Below, in pieces: positions 42,551 through 50,437 of a stretch of 64,000 nucleotides of DNA. Position numbers and translations under genes: made by a program. The stretch covers positions 124,001 to 188,000 of the forward strand of contig JBLXBZ010000002.1 of assembly GCA_048265185.1 (NCBI GenBank), read 5' to 3'. Below the pieces are notes generated by a model that ran no database searches, was not told the origin of the DNA, and saw only the letters and a list, made by a program, of their open reading frames with translations. Origin of the DNA: JBLXBZ01 sp048265185. Its GTDB lineage: Bacteria > Pseudomonadota > Alphaproteobacteria > Rhizobiales > Stappiaceae. Each line of letters starts with the position of its first letter. Within the stretch, counting starts at the first letter, position 1.

Positions 42551-43201
42551 ATGACAGCAAGAGCTTCTATTCCATGGCCAGCCCTGAAACGCTCGCTTGT
42601 AGCCATTTTGCGCGGCGTCAAGCCGGAAGAGACTGAGGGCGTTGTGACGGAGCTGTTGAGCGCCGGTTTTGAGGCGATTGAGATTCCGTTGAATTCGCCA
42701 GATCCTTTTCGTTCTATTGAAATAGCTGCCAAAATGGCTCCGTCCCATTGTCATATCGGTGCGGGAACAGTCTTGAGCGTTGAAAATGTGACGGATCTCG
42801 CTAACGCCGGCGGCCGGCTAATGGTGAGCCCCAATGTGAATGTTGAGGTGATACAGGCTGCGAGCGCGCATAAAATGGTGACGTTGCCGGGAGTCTTCAC
42901 GCCGACAGAGGCCTTGAGCGCGGCCCATGCGGGCGCTTCTGGGTTGAAATTTTTCCCCGCGAGCGTTTTAGGCCCAAACGGCGTCGCGGCGATCTGCGCC
43001 ATTTTGCCCAAGGACATTGAAGTGGGCGCCGTCGGCGGCGTTTCCGAGGCGAATTACGCTGACTTCGCCAAGGTTGGCGTGCGCACGTTCGGGCTTGGCT
43101 CTAGTCTCTATAAACCGGGCCTGAGCGCGGCGGAAGTTGGTGAGCGCGCAAGAAAAACCATCGCCGCATATGATGAAGTTTACGGCGTCTCGCTTTTATG
43201 A
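42551..43201 (+). CDS. dgoA: 2-dehydro-3-deoxy-6-phosphogalactonate aldolase DgoA
   Basis: The 216-residue class I aldolase splits 2-keto-3-deoxy-6-phosphogalactonate into pyruvate and glyceraldehyde 3-phosphate. Visible motifs are LVAILRGVKPEE, FEAIEIPLNSPDPF and the Schiff-base Lys in GASGLKFFPASVLGP. ATG 42551 directly follows dgoK; the longer frame lies inside dgoK. No galactose/galactonate dehydrogenase or galactonate dehydratase is in the window, so the upstream steps must be encoded elsewhere. Confidence 0.93.
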   Translation: MTARASIPWPALKRSLVAILRGVKPEETEGVVTELLSAGFEAIEIPLNSPDPFRSIEIAAKMAPSHCHIGAGTVLSVENVTDLANAGGRLMVSPNVNVEVIQAASAHKMVTLPGVFTPTEALSAAHAGASGLKFFPASVLGPNGVAAICAILPKDIEVGAVGGVSEANYADFAKVGVRTFGLGSSLYKPGLSAAEVGERARKTIAAYDEVYGVSLL

Positions 43202-43276
43202 TCTGTTGATCTGAGTTAAGGTTTGTTCAATTGGCGCATGCGCGGCGGCGCCTGAAATGGTGGGAATTCGGGCGAA

Positions 43277-44467
43277 ATGCGGGATAACACCAAATGCGTC
43301 GTGATCCCGAAAGCGGTAATGGAGGGGTTTGAATCGCTCGCTCCCGCCACTTATCGGGCTTCAACTATTGTGTTTCCCGATGCGCAATCTTACGCGACGC
43401 GCGGTGATCGAGGGCTGGACGGCTATTCATACGGTTTGCATGGCACGCCGACGACGCGCCAGCTTTGCGATAAACTGACGGATCTTTCCGGCGCGGCGCG
43501 TTGCCTACTAACCCCTTCCGGGCAAGCGTCCAACGCCATAGCTGTTATGGCGCTGGCGTCAAAGGGCGACCATGTTTTGCTTGCGGATGCGTGTTATCCG
43601 GCAATGAGAGGGCTCGCGCAAATTGATTTGGTTCGCGCTGGCGTTGAAGTGGAGTTTTACGATCCGACGTCTCTTGATGATTTGCGCGCGCGCTTGCGTC
43701 GGAGCACCAAGTTGATCTGGTGCGAATCTCCTGGCTCCACCACCATGGAAGTTCAGGATCTGGTTGGGGTTGTGGAGGCGGCCAAAAGTGTTGGCGCGTT
43801 GGTTGGCTGCGACAACACCTGGGCGACGTCGTTATTACTAAAGCCGCATGCGTTGGGCGTGGATATCGTGAGCGAAGCGCTCACCAAATACGCCGGCGGC
43901 CATTCGGACCTGCTGATGGGCTCCATAACCGTGGCGAGAGACGAACTGGCCGTTGTGGTCCGGGATTATATGGGGCGCATGGGAATTGGCGTGTCGCCTG
44001 ATGACGCGACGCTTGTGCTGCGGGGCATGGAGACCATGGCGCTGCGGATGGCGCATGTTAATTCGACGGCGACGCGGTTGGTTGAGCGGTTTTTACGTCA
44101 TCCTGCAGTCGAGCGCATATTATGGCCGCCGTTGGAAGATTGCCCAGGCCATGAGTTCTGGCTCCGCGATTTCAACGGCGCGGCAGGGCTTTTCACCATT
44201 GTTTTGGCGGAAGGCTACGGGGGGCGCCTCAATGAGGCGCTTGATGGCCTGAAGCTGATATCCATTGGCGCTTCATGGGGCGGGACGCGCAGCCTTGTCG
44301 CCCCCATGTCCATCAATATGTCCCGCAGCGTTCAACCTTGGGAAGGGGAAGATTTGTTTTTAAGGTTCAGCGTTGGTCTGGAGGACGCCGCAGATCTGGA
44401 AGAGGATGTCGACGCCTTCTTGAGCCGGTTGGAAACAGGCGCGCGCGCCGGTTCTGGTCCGCGCTAG
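43277..44467 (+). CDS. PLP-dependent transsulfuration enzyme (cystathionine beta-lyase-like)
   Basis: The 396-residue protein is of the Cys/Met-metabolism PLP family. It has YSYGLHGTPTTRQL, a PLP-phosphate loop (TPSGQASNAIAVMAL), the cofactor-binding Asp in ALVGCDNTW and the Schiff-base Lys204 in EALTKYAGGHSD. It is closest to MetC-type cystathionine beta-lyases, which release homocysteine for methionine synthesis, but related lyases share these motifs. The stop codon TAG at 44465 is also the left end of a mini-element. It is 75 bp after dgoA, with no functional link apparent. Confidence 0.88.
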   Translation: MRDNTKCVVIPKAVMEGFESLAPATYRASTIVFPDAQSYATRGDRGLDGYSYGLHGTPTTRQLCDKLTDLSGAARCLLTPSGQASNAIAVMALASKGDHVLLADACYPAMRGLAQIDLVRAGVEVEFYDPTSLDDLRARLRRSTKLIWCESPGSTTMEVQDLVGVVEAAKSVGALVGCDNTWATSLLLKPHALGVDIVSEALTKYAGGHSDLLMGSITVARDELAVVVRDYMGRMGIGVSPDDATLVLRGMETMALRMAHVNSTATRLVERFLRHPAVERILWPPLEDCPGHEFWLRDFNGAAGLFTIVLAEGYGGRLNEALDGLKLISIGASWGGTRSLVAPMSINMSRSVQPWEGEDLFLRFSVGLEDAADLEEDVDAFLSRLETGARAGSGPR

Positions 44468-44689
44468 AGCATTTTCCAAATCGTCTTATGTGCTCGCCCT
44501 CTAAGAAAAAGGTTTTTTGTCGGGGCGACCTTTTCCAAGTTCAAGGCTTTCCTTAAGAAAGCGGCCGCCAGAACTGTTGAGAATCTGTGGGCGGCTACTG
44601 CAACAGTCATAGAAGAAATCACGCTAAGAGAGGCAAGAAACTACTTTGCCGCTGCAGGGTATGAACTCGAGTAAGTAGGAAATGCTCTA
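44465..44689. mobile_element. IS630-family internally deleted mini-element
   Basis: TAGAGCATTTTCC at 44465-44477 is mirrored by GGAAATGCTCTA at 44678-44689, with one base difference in the T-run. The element starts and ends with TA, the target duplicated by IS630/Tc1 elements. Between the ends lies the last part of an IS630-type transposase (see next feature). The 225-bp unit is therefore a non-autonomous deletion product. It sits exactly on the stop codons of both flanking convergent genes. Confidence 0.8.
44522..44674 (+). pseudogene. C-terminal remnant of an IS630-family transposase
   Basis: The open frame encodes the last 50 residues or so of an IS630 transposase: ATFSKFKAFLKKAAARTVEN, then LW...EEITLREARNYF and the classic C-terminus AAAGYELE followed by TAA at 44672-44674. 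The upstream catalytic DDE part and the start are absent. It lies inside the inverted repeats of the mini-element. Confidence 0.8.
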
Positions 44690-44947
44690 GTTATCCATTT
44701 GTGGCACGTCGCCAAGACGAAGGAGGAAGAGCGGGTCGCCGTAATCGCCCATTTCAGGATCCACTTCCAAGGTGAATGCGTCTACGCCCACATGGCTGCC
44801 GCTGTCGAAAAGCTTGTTTGCTTTTCGCACGGCGTCATCGGCGCTTGCGCATTCATGGGTCGCACCTTTCGCAAGCACGTCGCCTTTACCGCGGCTTTGC
44901 TTTTTTCTCTCATAAACCTGACAGATAAAGTAAGACTTGCTGGACAT
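44687..44947 (-). CDS. small conserved-looking protein of unknown function
   Basis: The product of about 86 residues begins MSSKSYFICQVYERKKQSRG, has a hydrophilic centre with ASADDAVRKANKLFD and ends MGDYGDPLFLLRLGDVPQMD plus Asn. The layout (SYF.. start, AxxA helix, DxGDYxDP..L..GDVP end) resembles small unknown proteins found in Hyphomicrobiales. ATG 44947 follows GAGGAC; a start at 44974 is possible. Its stop codon TAG coincides with the right end of the mini-element. Confidence 0.65.
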   Translation of the reverse strand: MSSKSYFICQVYERKKQSRGKGDVLAKGATHECASADDAVRKANKLFDSGSHVGVDAFTLEVDPEMGDYGDPLFLLRLGDVPQMDN

Positions 44948-45127
44948 AATATTGAGTCCTCTGTGTTTGTTCATTTTTTGTTCGGTCTTTGATAGGCGAG
45001 ATTTTTAGGTTTGGCAAATGTGAAACATCGTCCCAAATCGCCCCAAGTAGAAACCTGAAAAAACTGACGTAGGGAGAGGGCGGGGCGGTGACCTGGCGAT
45101 CCTTTCGCTGAAGCGTTCGATTTGATC

Positions 45128-45156
45128 TTGACGAGAGATTATTTATCAAATATTCA
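45128..45156 (+). promoter_or_regulatory. arsR promoter with overlapping dyad
   Basis: TTGACG (45128-45133) and TATTCA (45151-45156) are 17 bases apart, a sigma-70-like promoter. ATCA-N8-TGAT spans the -10 box, a plausible ArsR operator. The ATG at 45163 is only seven bases after the -10, so the arsR mRNA may be leaderless. Confidence 0.5.
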
Positions 45157-45162
45157 TGATGT

Positions 45163-45495
45163 ATGGATTCTTTGAGCGCAATGTCAGCTTTCTCCGCCTT
45201 GAGCCAGCCTACCCGGTTGGAGGTCTTTCGCTTGCTTGTGAAGGCGGGGTCGGAGGGGCTTCTTTCTGGTGAGTTGGGCGATCAACTGAATGTTCGGCAG
45301 AACACCATGTCAGCCAATTTGACGGTGCTTTTGAATTCTGGGCTGGTTCGCAATGAACGCTCGGGGCGCACCATAAGGTATTTTGCCGATTTTGATGCGA
45401 TGCGCAGTCTGTTGTCATTTCTGATGGAGGACTGCTGTGGCGGTCGTCCAGAGATCTGTCAGCCTATTCTCGATGAGATAGCCTGCTCGTGTTGA
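45163..45495 (+). CDS. arsR: ArsR-family arsenite-responsive repressor
   Basis: The 110-residue winged-HTH protein has FSALSQPTRLEVFRLLVKAG and the recognition region VRQNTMSANLTVLLNSGLV. The usual metal motif ELCVCDL in the DNA-binding helix is missing (here SGELGDQLNV). Instead Cys91 and Cys92 (EDCCGGRPEIC) with Cys99, plus Cys108 and Cys110, are near the C-terminus. That resembles the C-terminal arsenite site of the Acidithiobacillus-type ArsR. It heads arsR-acr3-arsC-arsH and should repress it until arsenite binds. Confidence 0.92.
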   Translation: MDSLSAMSAFSALSQPTRLEVFRLLVKAGSEGLLSGELGDQLNVRQNTMSANLTVLLNSGLVRNERSGRTIRYFADFDAMRSLLSFLMEDCCGGRPEICQPILDEIACSC

Positions 45496-45600
45496 AAAGC
45501 TGGATTTCAACTTTCGCCACCTGGTTCAGGCGATGGTTAATTATCCGTTCTTTACAGGATAGCCGGACGTAATTGGCGAAGTAATAAGGCGGTCAAACAA

Positions 45601-46671
45601 GTGTCAGTCGAAAATAACATGATGTTAGACGCATCGAGTAGCGGCGGTATTGGCGTTTTCGAAAAGTGGTTGTCGCTTTGGGTCGCGTTGTCGATCGTGG
45701 TCGGCGTGGCTTTGGGGCAAATGCTGCCCAGCGTGTTCAATATGTTGGCGGCGCTCGAGTATGCGCATGTCAATTTTGTCGTGGCCATTTTGATCTGGGC
45801 GATGGTCTATCCGATGATGATTTCGGTGGACTTTAGCAGTATTCGCCATGTGACGGATCAACCAAAGGGGCTGTTCATCACGATAGTGGTGAACTGGTTC
45901 ATTAAGCCGTTCACCATGGCGGCGTTGGGGATTTTGTTTTTTCAGTATCTTTTCGCTGATTTTGTGTCTCCGGCTGACGCCGATTCTTACATAGCCGGCT
46001 TGATTCTTCTGGGCGCTGCGCCTTGCACCGCTATGGTCTTTGTCTGGTCGCAGCTGACGCGCGGCGATGCGAATTATACTTTGGTGCAGGTGAGCGTGAA
46101 TGACCTTATCATGGTCTTCGCCTATGCGCCCATTGTCGCCTTGCTGCTTGGCGTCACCGACATTCCTGTTCCGTGGGGCACTCTCGTTCTTAGCGTGGTT
46201 CTATATGTGGTCGCTCCCTTGGTGGCGGGCATTGTGACGCGTAAAGCGCTTGACGCAAATGGCGGAACTTCTGAGGCCGTTGATCAATTCACCGAAAAAC
46301 TGAAACCGATCTCTATCGTTGGCCTGCTTGCGACAGTGGTGATTTTGTTTGGTTTCCAAGGGGGGGTGATTCTGGCGCAACCTTTGCTGATCGCCTTGAT
46401 CGCCGTGCCGCTTTTGCTGCAATCTTATGGAATTTTCATTGTCGCTTACCTGGCGGCCTGGATCATGAAGGTGCCTTATAAGATCGCGGCGCCTTGCGCA
46501 TTGATCGGCACTTCTAACTTTTTTGAATTGGCGGTGGCGGTCGCCATAGGGCTTTTTGGCCTTCATTCCGGCGCGGCGCTCGCAACTGTGGTTGGAGTGC
46601 TTGTTGAGGTTCCTGTCATGTTGTCTTTGGTGGCTTTCGCCAACCGGACGCGTGGGCATTTTCCGAAATAA
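45601..46671 (+). CDS. acr3: arsenite efflux permease ACR3
   Basis: The 356-residue membrane protein with ten helices exports arsenite. The conserved Cys of the fourth helix is present in the family block LLGAAPCTAMVFVWSQLTRG. The last helices carry IAAPCALIGTSNFFELAVAV. This is the ACR3 type, not ArsB. The start is a GTG at 45601, though an ATG seven codons later could also serve. It lies 105 bp after arsR, in the arsenic operon. Confidence 0.95.
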   Translation: MSVENNMMLDASSSGGIGVFEKWLSLWVALSIVVGVALGQMLPSVFNMLAALEYAHVNFVVAILIWAMVYPMMISVDFSSIRHVTDQPKGLFITIVVNWFIKPFTMAALGILFFQYLFADFVSPADADSYIAGLILLGAAPCTAMVFVWSQLTRGDANYTLVQVSVNDLIMVFAYAPIVALLLGVTDIPVPWGTLVLSVVLYVVAPLVAGIVTRKALDANGGTSEAVDQFTEKLKPISIVGLLATVVILFGFQGGVILAQPLLIALIAVPLLLQSYGIFIVAYLAAWIMKVPYKIAAPCALIGTSNFFELAVAVAIGLFGLHSGAALATVVGVLVEVPVMLSLVAFANRTRGHFPK

Positions 46672-46695
46672 TTCAAGATTACAGGCAAGAGACAT

Positions 46696-47100
46696 ATGGC
46701 AATTGTTATTCACCATAACCCAGAGTGTGGAACCTCGCGCAATGTGTTGGAGATCATTCGAGCCGTAGCTGAAGAGCCGGTCGTCGTGGAATATTTGAAG
46801 ACCGGCTGGACCCGTGAGCAGTTGCTTGGGCTTTTCGCTGCGGCGAATTTGACCCCGCGCGCGGCGTTGAGGGTGTCCAAGTCTCCTGCCGAAGAACTTG
46901 GACTTACGAATCCGAATGTTTCTGACGAGGTGCTTCTAGACGCCATGGTGGCGCATCCCGTTCTTGTGAATCGCCCGATCGTATGCACGAGAAAAGGGGT
47001 GGCCTTGTGCCGACCTTCCGAAGCGGTGTTCGCGCTTCTCGACGTGGCCTCCGGCGCATCCTTCACCAAAGAAGATGGAGAGGTTGTCACGGCGCCATGA
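46696..47100 (+). CDS. arsC: glutaredoxin-dependent arsenate reductase ArsC
   Basis: The 134-residue enzyme reduces arsenate to arsenite using glutathione and glutaredoxin. The catalytic Cys11 is in IHHNPECGTSRNVLEII, and the arginine that stabilises arsenate lies in VNRPIVCTRKGVALCRPSE. It is of the thioredoxin-fold E. coli R773 type, not the phosphatase type. Its stop overlaps the arsH start (ATGA). The arsenite formed is exported by the neighbouring ACR3. Confidence 0.95.
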   Translation: MAIVIHHNPECGTSRNVLEIIRAVAEEPVVVEYLKTGWTREQLLGLFAAANLTPRAALRVSKSPAEELGLTNPNVSDEVLLDAMVAHPVLVNRPIVCTRKGVALCRPSEAVFALLDVASGASFTKEDGEVVTAP

Positions 47101-47816
47101 GCGATGACCTGATGAATATTGACGCCGGGAAGTTACAGCAGATTAAGTGGAATGATCTTGCGGGGGCTGACGGTCCGACCCATGCGCCGCGCGTATTGAT
47201 GCTCTATGGTTCGTTACGTGAGCGATCTTATTCGCGGCTCATGACGGAAGAGGCGGCCCGCATTTTGCGCGAACTGGGGGCGGAGGTTCGTATTTTCAAT
47301 CCGTCTGGACTTCCTTTGGTTGGCGATGCGCCGGATACGCATCCCAAAGTCGCGGAGCTGCGCGAATTGTCGCTTTGGTCTGAAGCGCAGGTTTGGTGTT
47401 CGCCCGAGCGTCATGGCGCGATGACCGGCGTTATGAAGACCCAGATCGATTGGTTGCCGCTGGCGCCGATTGGCGGCGTGCGGCCTACTCAAGGGCGCAC
47501 ATTGGCTGTGATGCAGGTTTGCGGCGGCTCACAGAGCTTCAACACCGTGAACCAGTTGCGCATTCTGGGTCGTTGGATGCGCATGATCACGATTCCAAAT
47601 CAATCGTCCGTTCCCAAGGCCTTTTTGGAGTTCGAGGAAGATGGGCGGATGAAACCGTCGCCGTTTTACAATCGGGTGGTGGATGTGATGGAGGAGTTGA
47701 TGAAATTCACAATCCTCACGCGTGGCCGCTCGGCCTATTTGGTGGACCGGTATTCGGAACGTGTCGAGAGCGCGGAAGAGTTATCCAGTCGCGTCAATAT
47801 GAACAAATCCATATAA
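47097..47816 (+). CDS. arsH: NADPH-dependent FMN reductase ArsH
   Basis: The 239-residue flavoprotein belongs to the ArsH family. The FMN phosphate loop is LMLYGSLRERSYSRLMTEEA, followed by SPERHGAMTGVMKTQIDWLP. ArsH oxidises trivalent organoarsenicals and reduces other compounds with NADPH. ATG 47097 overlaps the arsC stop; the longer frame lies inside arsC. It is the last gene of the operon, followed by a hairpin terminator. Confidence 0.95.
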   Translation: MSDDLMNIDAGKLQQIKWNDLAGADGPTHAPRVLMLYGSLRERSYSRLMTEEAARILRELGAEVRIFNPSGLPLVGDAPDTHPKVAELRELSLWSEAQVWCSPERHGAMTGVMKTQIDWLPLAPIGGVRPTQGRTLAVMQVCGGSQSFNTVNQLRILGRWMRMITIPNQSSVPKAFLEFEEDGRMKPSPFYNRVVDVMEELMKFTILTRGRSAYLVDRYSERVESAEELSSRVNMNKSI

Positions 47817-47822
47817 TATGGT

Positions 47823-47850
47823 TGCGCCACGAGAGCTATTTCGTGGCGCA
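47823..47850 (+). terminator. terminator hairpin after arsH
   Basis: TGCGCCACGA (47823-47832) and TCGTGGCGCA (47841-47850) are exact complements with an 8-nt loop, seven bases after the arsH stop. Only a short T-rich tail (GTTCTTATG) follows. Confidence 0.65.
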
Positions 47851-48448
47851 GTTCTTATGAGCTGAGTCATCTATACCCCATCACCAACTGCGACCCATCA
47901 GTTATGTGAAGGTTGTAGTCCATTTGACGATATCGCTGTTTCATGGAGCTCTGCCACCTCCCTCGTGGGGATCGTAATTAGAAAATTCCAGCTCAAAACG
48001 ATCCTATTTAAAGGGAGGGGGCGTCAAATGAACATGAACGGGAGCGATGAATGTGCATTTAGCAGGTCGGGAAACCGATCTACATGTTCTTTTCGGGTTG
48101 GTCCAACAGTCGCCGCGCTGATTTATCAGGCGAGTTGATCCGGATCTAAAACGCGTCCCTGATTGGTTCACGAGCGTTGAAGCCCCCCTATCCGACATGA
48201 AGCGCTTGGGGGAGAAGGAAGACGCGTGATGAAAGCTCAAAACAGGATCATATGCTGACCGGTAGAGGCGCTGCAATTGTTTGGCGTTTCCACGGCGGCC
48301 GTTTATCGTTGGAAGAATAAGGGGCGCGTTAAAAATCACAAACGCGCTGGAGCAAGCTTCATCGCCATCCAAGATATGCTTGACTACATCAACGGCTTGG
48401 GGGACCCAGAAGTCGATAGATGAAAACCAAAAGAAATTAAGAGGGAGA
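47851..48448. other. gene-poor stretch with decayed coding fragments beside tRNA-Arg
   Basis: No intact gene is visible in about 600 bases. Two fragments look like remains of coding sequence on the plus strand. The first, 48047-48229, has an in-frame TGA at 48119; the part after it includes RVDPDLKRVPDWFTSVEAPL. The second, 48259-48423, has no start codon but encodes a helix-turn-helix, VEALQLFGVSTAAVYRWKNK, and continues to LDYINGLGDPEVDR. The position next to a tRNA 3' end suggests leftovers of an integrated element, but no integrase fragment or att repeat was found. Confidence 0.5.
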
Positions 48449-48525
48449 TGGTGCACCGGGGAGGATTCGAACCCCCGACCCCCAGATTCGTAGTCTGGTG
48501 CTCTATCCAGCTGAGCTACCGGTGC
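48449..48525 (-). tRNA. tRNA-Arg (anticodon ACG)
   Basis: The minus strand folds as a cloverleaf. The acceptor stem is GCACCGG (from 48525) with CCGGTGC, followed by A and an encoded CCA (48451-48449). The anticodon stem is CCAGA/TCTGG around loop CTACGAA, giving anticodon ACG, and the T arm contains GGTTCGAATCC. The first anticodon base is expected to be changed to inosine by TadA, to read CGU, CGC and CGA. Confidence 0.97.
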
Positions 48526-48722
48526 ATGCCGACATAAATAAGACTGTCAACCTTGTCGCCAATCTTAAATCGTCTTTCAATTGTCTTAGCTACTTGAGCT
48601 TCTAACCAATTGATTGTTCAGTCCAACTTGTCTGCGCCGCAGCGCTGTGCGTCCCGAACAGGCGCAATATCTACTCTGCGGGTTTGATTATTGCAAGAGC
48701 GTGAACCCCTCTTTTTGCAAAA

Positions 48723-50303
48723 TTATTTATTAGCCTGTTGATATCTTTTTTCTTCGGGGAGTACGCAATTGGTCGATGAGTTTTGTCGCGGGAGGAGAAT
48801 TGCGAATGTCGCGCCAGAGGCTTGAGAGGCGAGGAGCTCAATGTTTCCGCCATGGGCGCGCATCAATTCCGCGGCGATTGCAAGGCCAAGGCCAGAGCCA
48901 TCTTGTTTGGTTGACGATTGAAACGGCTTGAAAAGCCCACTTCGGATTTTCTCCGGTATTCCAGGGCCAGTGTCGCTGACGTGAATGACGTCATGGGCTC
49001 CGTCGCGGCGGGCGTCTATGGTTATACGCCGCACGAGCAGGGGGTTTTTGTTCGTCTCCAGCGCTTGACGTGAGTTGCGGCAGAGATTCATGAGCACACG
49101 AAAGAGATGATCCGGGTCGGCGTTAATTTCAAAATCGTCTGGAACCTTATTTTCAAACAGAATTTCGGCGTCGCCGTTTAATCCAAGAAGATCGCTGACG
49201 TCCTCCGCCAATCGGCGCAGATGTATGAGGCGCTGTTGCGGGGGAGCTTCTTTGGCGCGGCCATACGATAAAACCGCCTGAGTGTAAGCGACGGCGCGGT
49301 CGATGGTGGCGATGATCTTGGGAGCGATGCGCCGGACGGTGGGATCTGGAATGGTTTCCAGGCGTTCGGAAAACAATTGCGCGGAAGCGAGGAGATTGCG
49401 CAGGTCATGGTTGATCTTGGAGACGGCCAGGCCAAGGTCCGCCAAACGGCGCTGCTGGTGCAATGTGTCATGGAGAGTGTGCTGCATTTGCGATAATCGG
49501 CTTTCTGCGTCGCCAATTTCATCATTGCGCCGGCTGGGGGTGATCGCGCGGGAAATGTCGTCAGGGGCTTGCGCGAAAAGGGCCATGGATTGGGTTAGTC
49601 TTTTCATCGGACGCAGAAACAGCCACCGCAAGCTGATGTAGACAAGGCTGGCGGTAACGATAGAGATCATTAATGACAAAGCGAGAATTCGGCCGGAGAA
49701 GCGCAGCATGTCGTTGCGCAGAAGGCGTTCGGGCAACATGAGTTCAACCCGTGTGGTCTGGCCTTGCCCCATTTGGCTCTTGCCAATGACGCGCATGGTG
49801 CGATCCGCGCCGGACCACAGCGTTGCGAAGCTTTCAATGATCGCGCGGAAGGGAGACATATCGTTCATGTTGACAAGGCTGTCGGCCATGGGCGGATTGT
49901 CGCGCATGGCGATCAGCCGGCGGCGATCGCCGTCTTTAAAGGCGATGGCGAATGCGCCGGTGGCTTCAAGCAGCTCATTCTGGACGTGTGCGGGCACTTG
50001 TTCCATGTCGGATAGAATCGTCGCGCCGACGCCCGCTATGGTCAATTTGTTGATCAGCCATGTGTTGCGATAATTCGCGATGGATGGAACGTAGATAAAT
50101 ATCTCGCTCAACATGACGAAAGCCACCGTAAACAGCAGCAATTTTCCGGACAGTCCGCCTTTGCGGCGGCGCAGGATTTTTTCTTCCGACTCGCTTTTAT
50201 TTTGCGGCGGCGGGGAGGGAGGTTTTCCCACTGCTCGTTCGTTCGTATTTCGGCCAGAAAAGCCCTTGCCTAAAAATCTGAAAATATGGCGGGGCTCATC
50301 CAT
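48723..50303 (-). CDS. membrane sensor histidine kinase without an adjacent regulator
   Basis: The 526-residue protein has a basic, Pro-rich cytoplasmic start and a first membrane helix at about residues 54-72. A periplasmic sensor region (75-205) and a second helix (about 210-230) follow, then a HAMP-like linker with LRPMKRLTQSMALFAQAPDD. The phosphoacceptor is in SKINHDLRNLLASAQLFSER. The ATPase part has the N box RVLMNLCRNSRQALE, G1 DTGPGIP and G2 GSGLGLAIAAELM. No response regulator gene is in the window, so its partner is elsewhere. It is on the same strand as the flavoprotein gene upstream, after 134 bp. Confidence 0.92.
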   Translation of the reverse strand: MDEPRHIFRFLGKGFSGRNTNERAVGKPPSPPPQNKSESEEKILRRRKGGLSGKLLLFTVAFVMLSEIFIYVPSIANYRNTWLINKLTIAGVGATILSDMEQVPAHVQNELLEATGAFAIAFKDGDRRRLIAMRDNPPMADSLVNMNDMSPFRAIIESFATLWSGADRTMRVIGKSQMGQGQTTRVELMLPERLLRNDMLRFSGRILALSLMISIVTASLVYISLRWLFLRPMKRLTQSMALFAQAPDDISRAITPSRRNDEIGDAESRLSQMQHTLHDTLHQQRRLADLGLAVSKINHDLRNLLASAQLFSERLETIPDPTVRRIAPKIIATIDRAVAYTQAVLSYGRAKEAPPQQRLIHLRRLAEDVSDLLGLNGDAEILFENKVPDDFEINADPDHLFRVLMNLCRNSRQALETNKNPLLVRRITIDARRDGAHDVIHVSDTGPGIPEKIRSGLFKPFQSSTKQDGSGLGLAIAAELMRAHGGNIELLASQASGATFAILLPRQNSSTNCVLPEEKRYQQANK

Positions 50304-50437
50304 TGCTTGCCTGTAATACCCTGTCCAAGCTTGTTCAAGGTCATGAACATAGACGAGGTTGCGCAGGATATCATCCTGTTTTCAACATGGGCTTTTTACG
50401 CGGTCGTTTGTAATTGTGGAGTAGGACGGCGTTCATT

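Noticed and set aside
48281..48493. 70-codon plus-strand frame into the tRNA
   Set aside because: Its C-terminus, GEDSNPRPPDS, is the familiar false peptide encoded antisense to a tRNA T arm.
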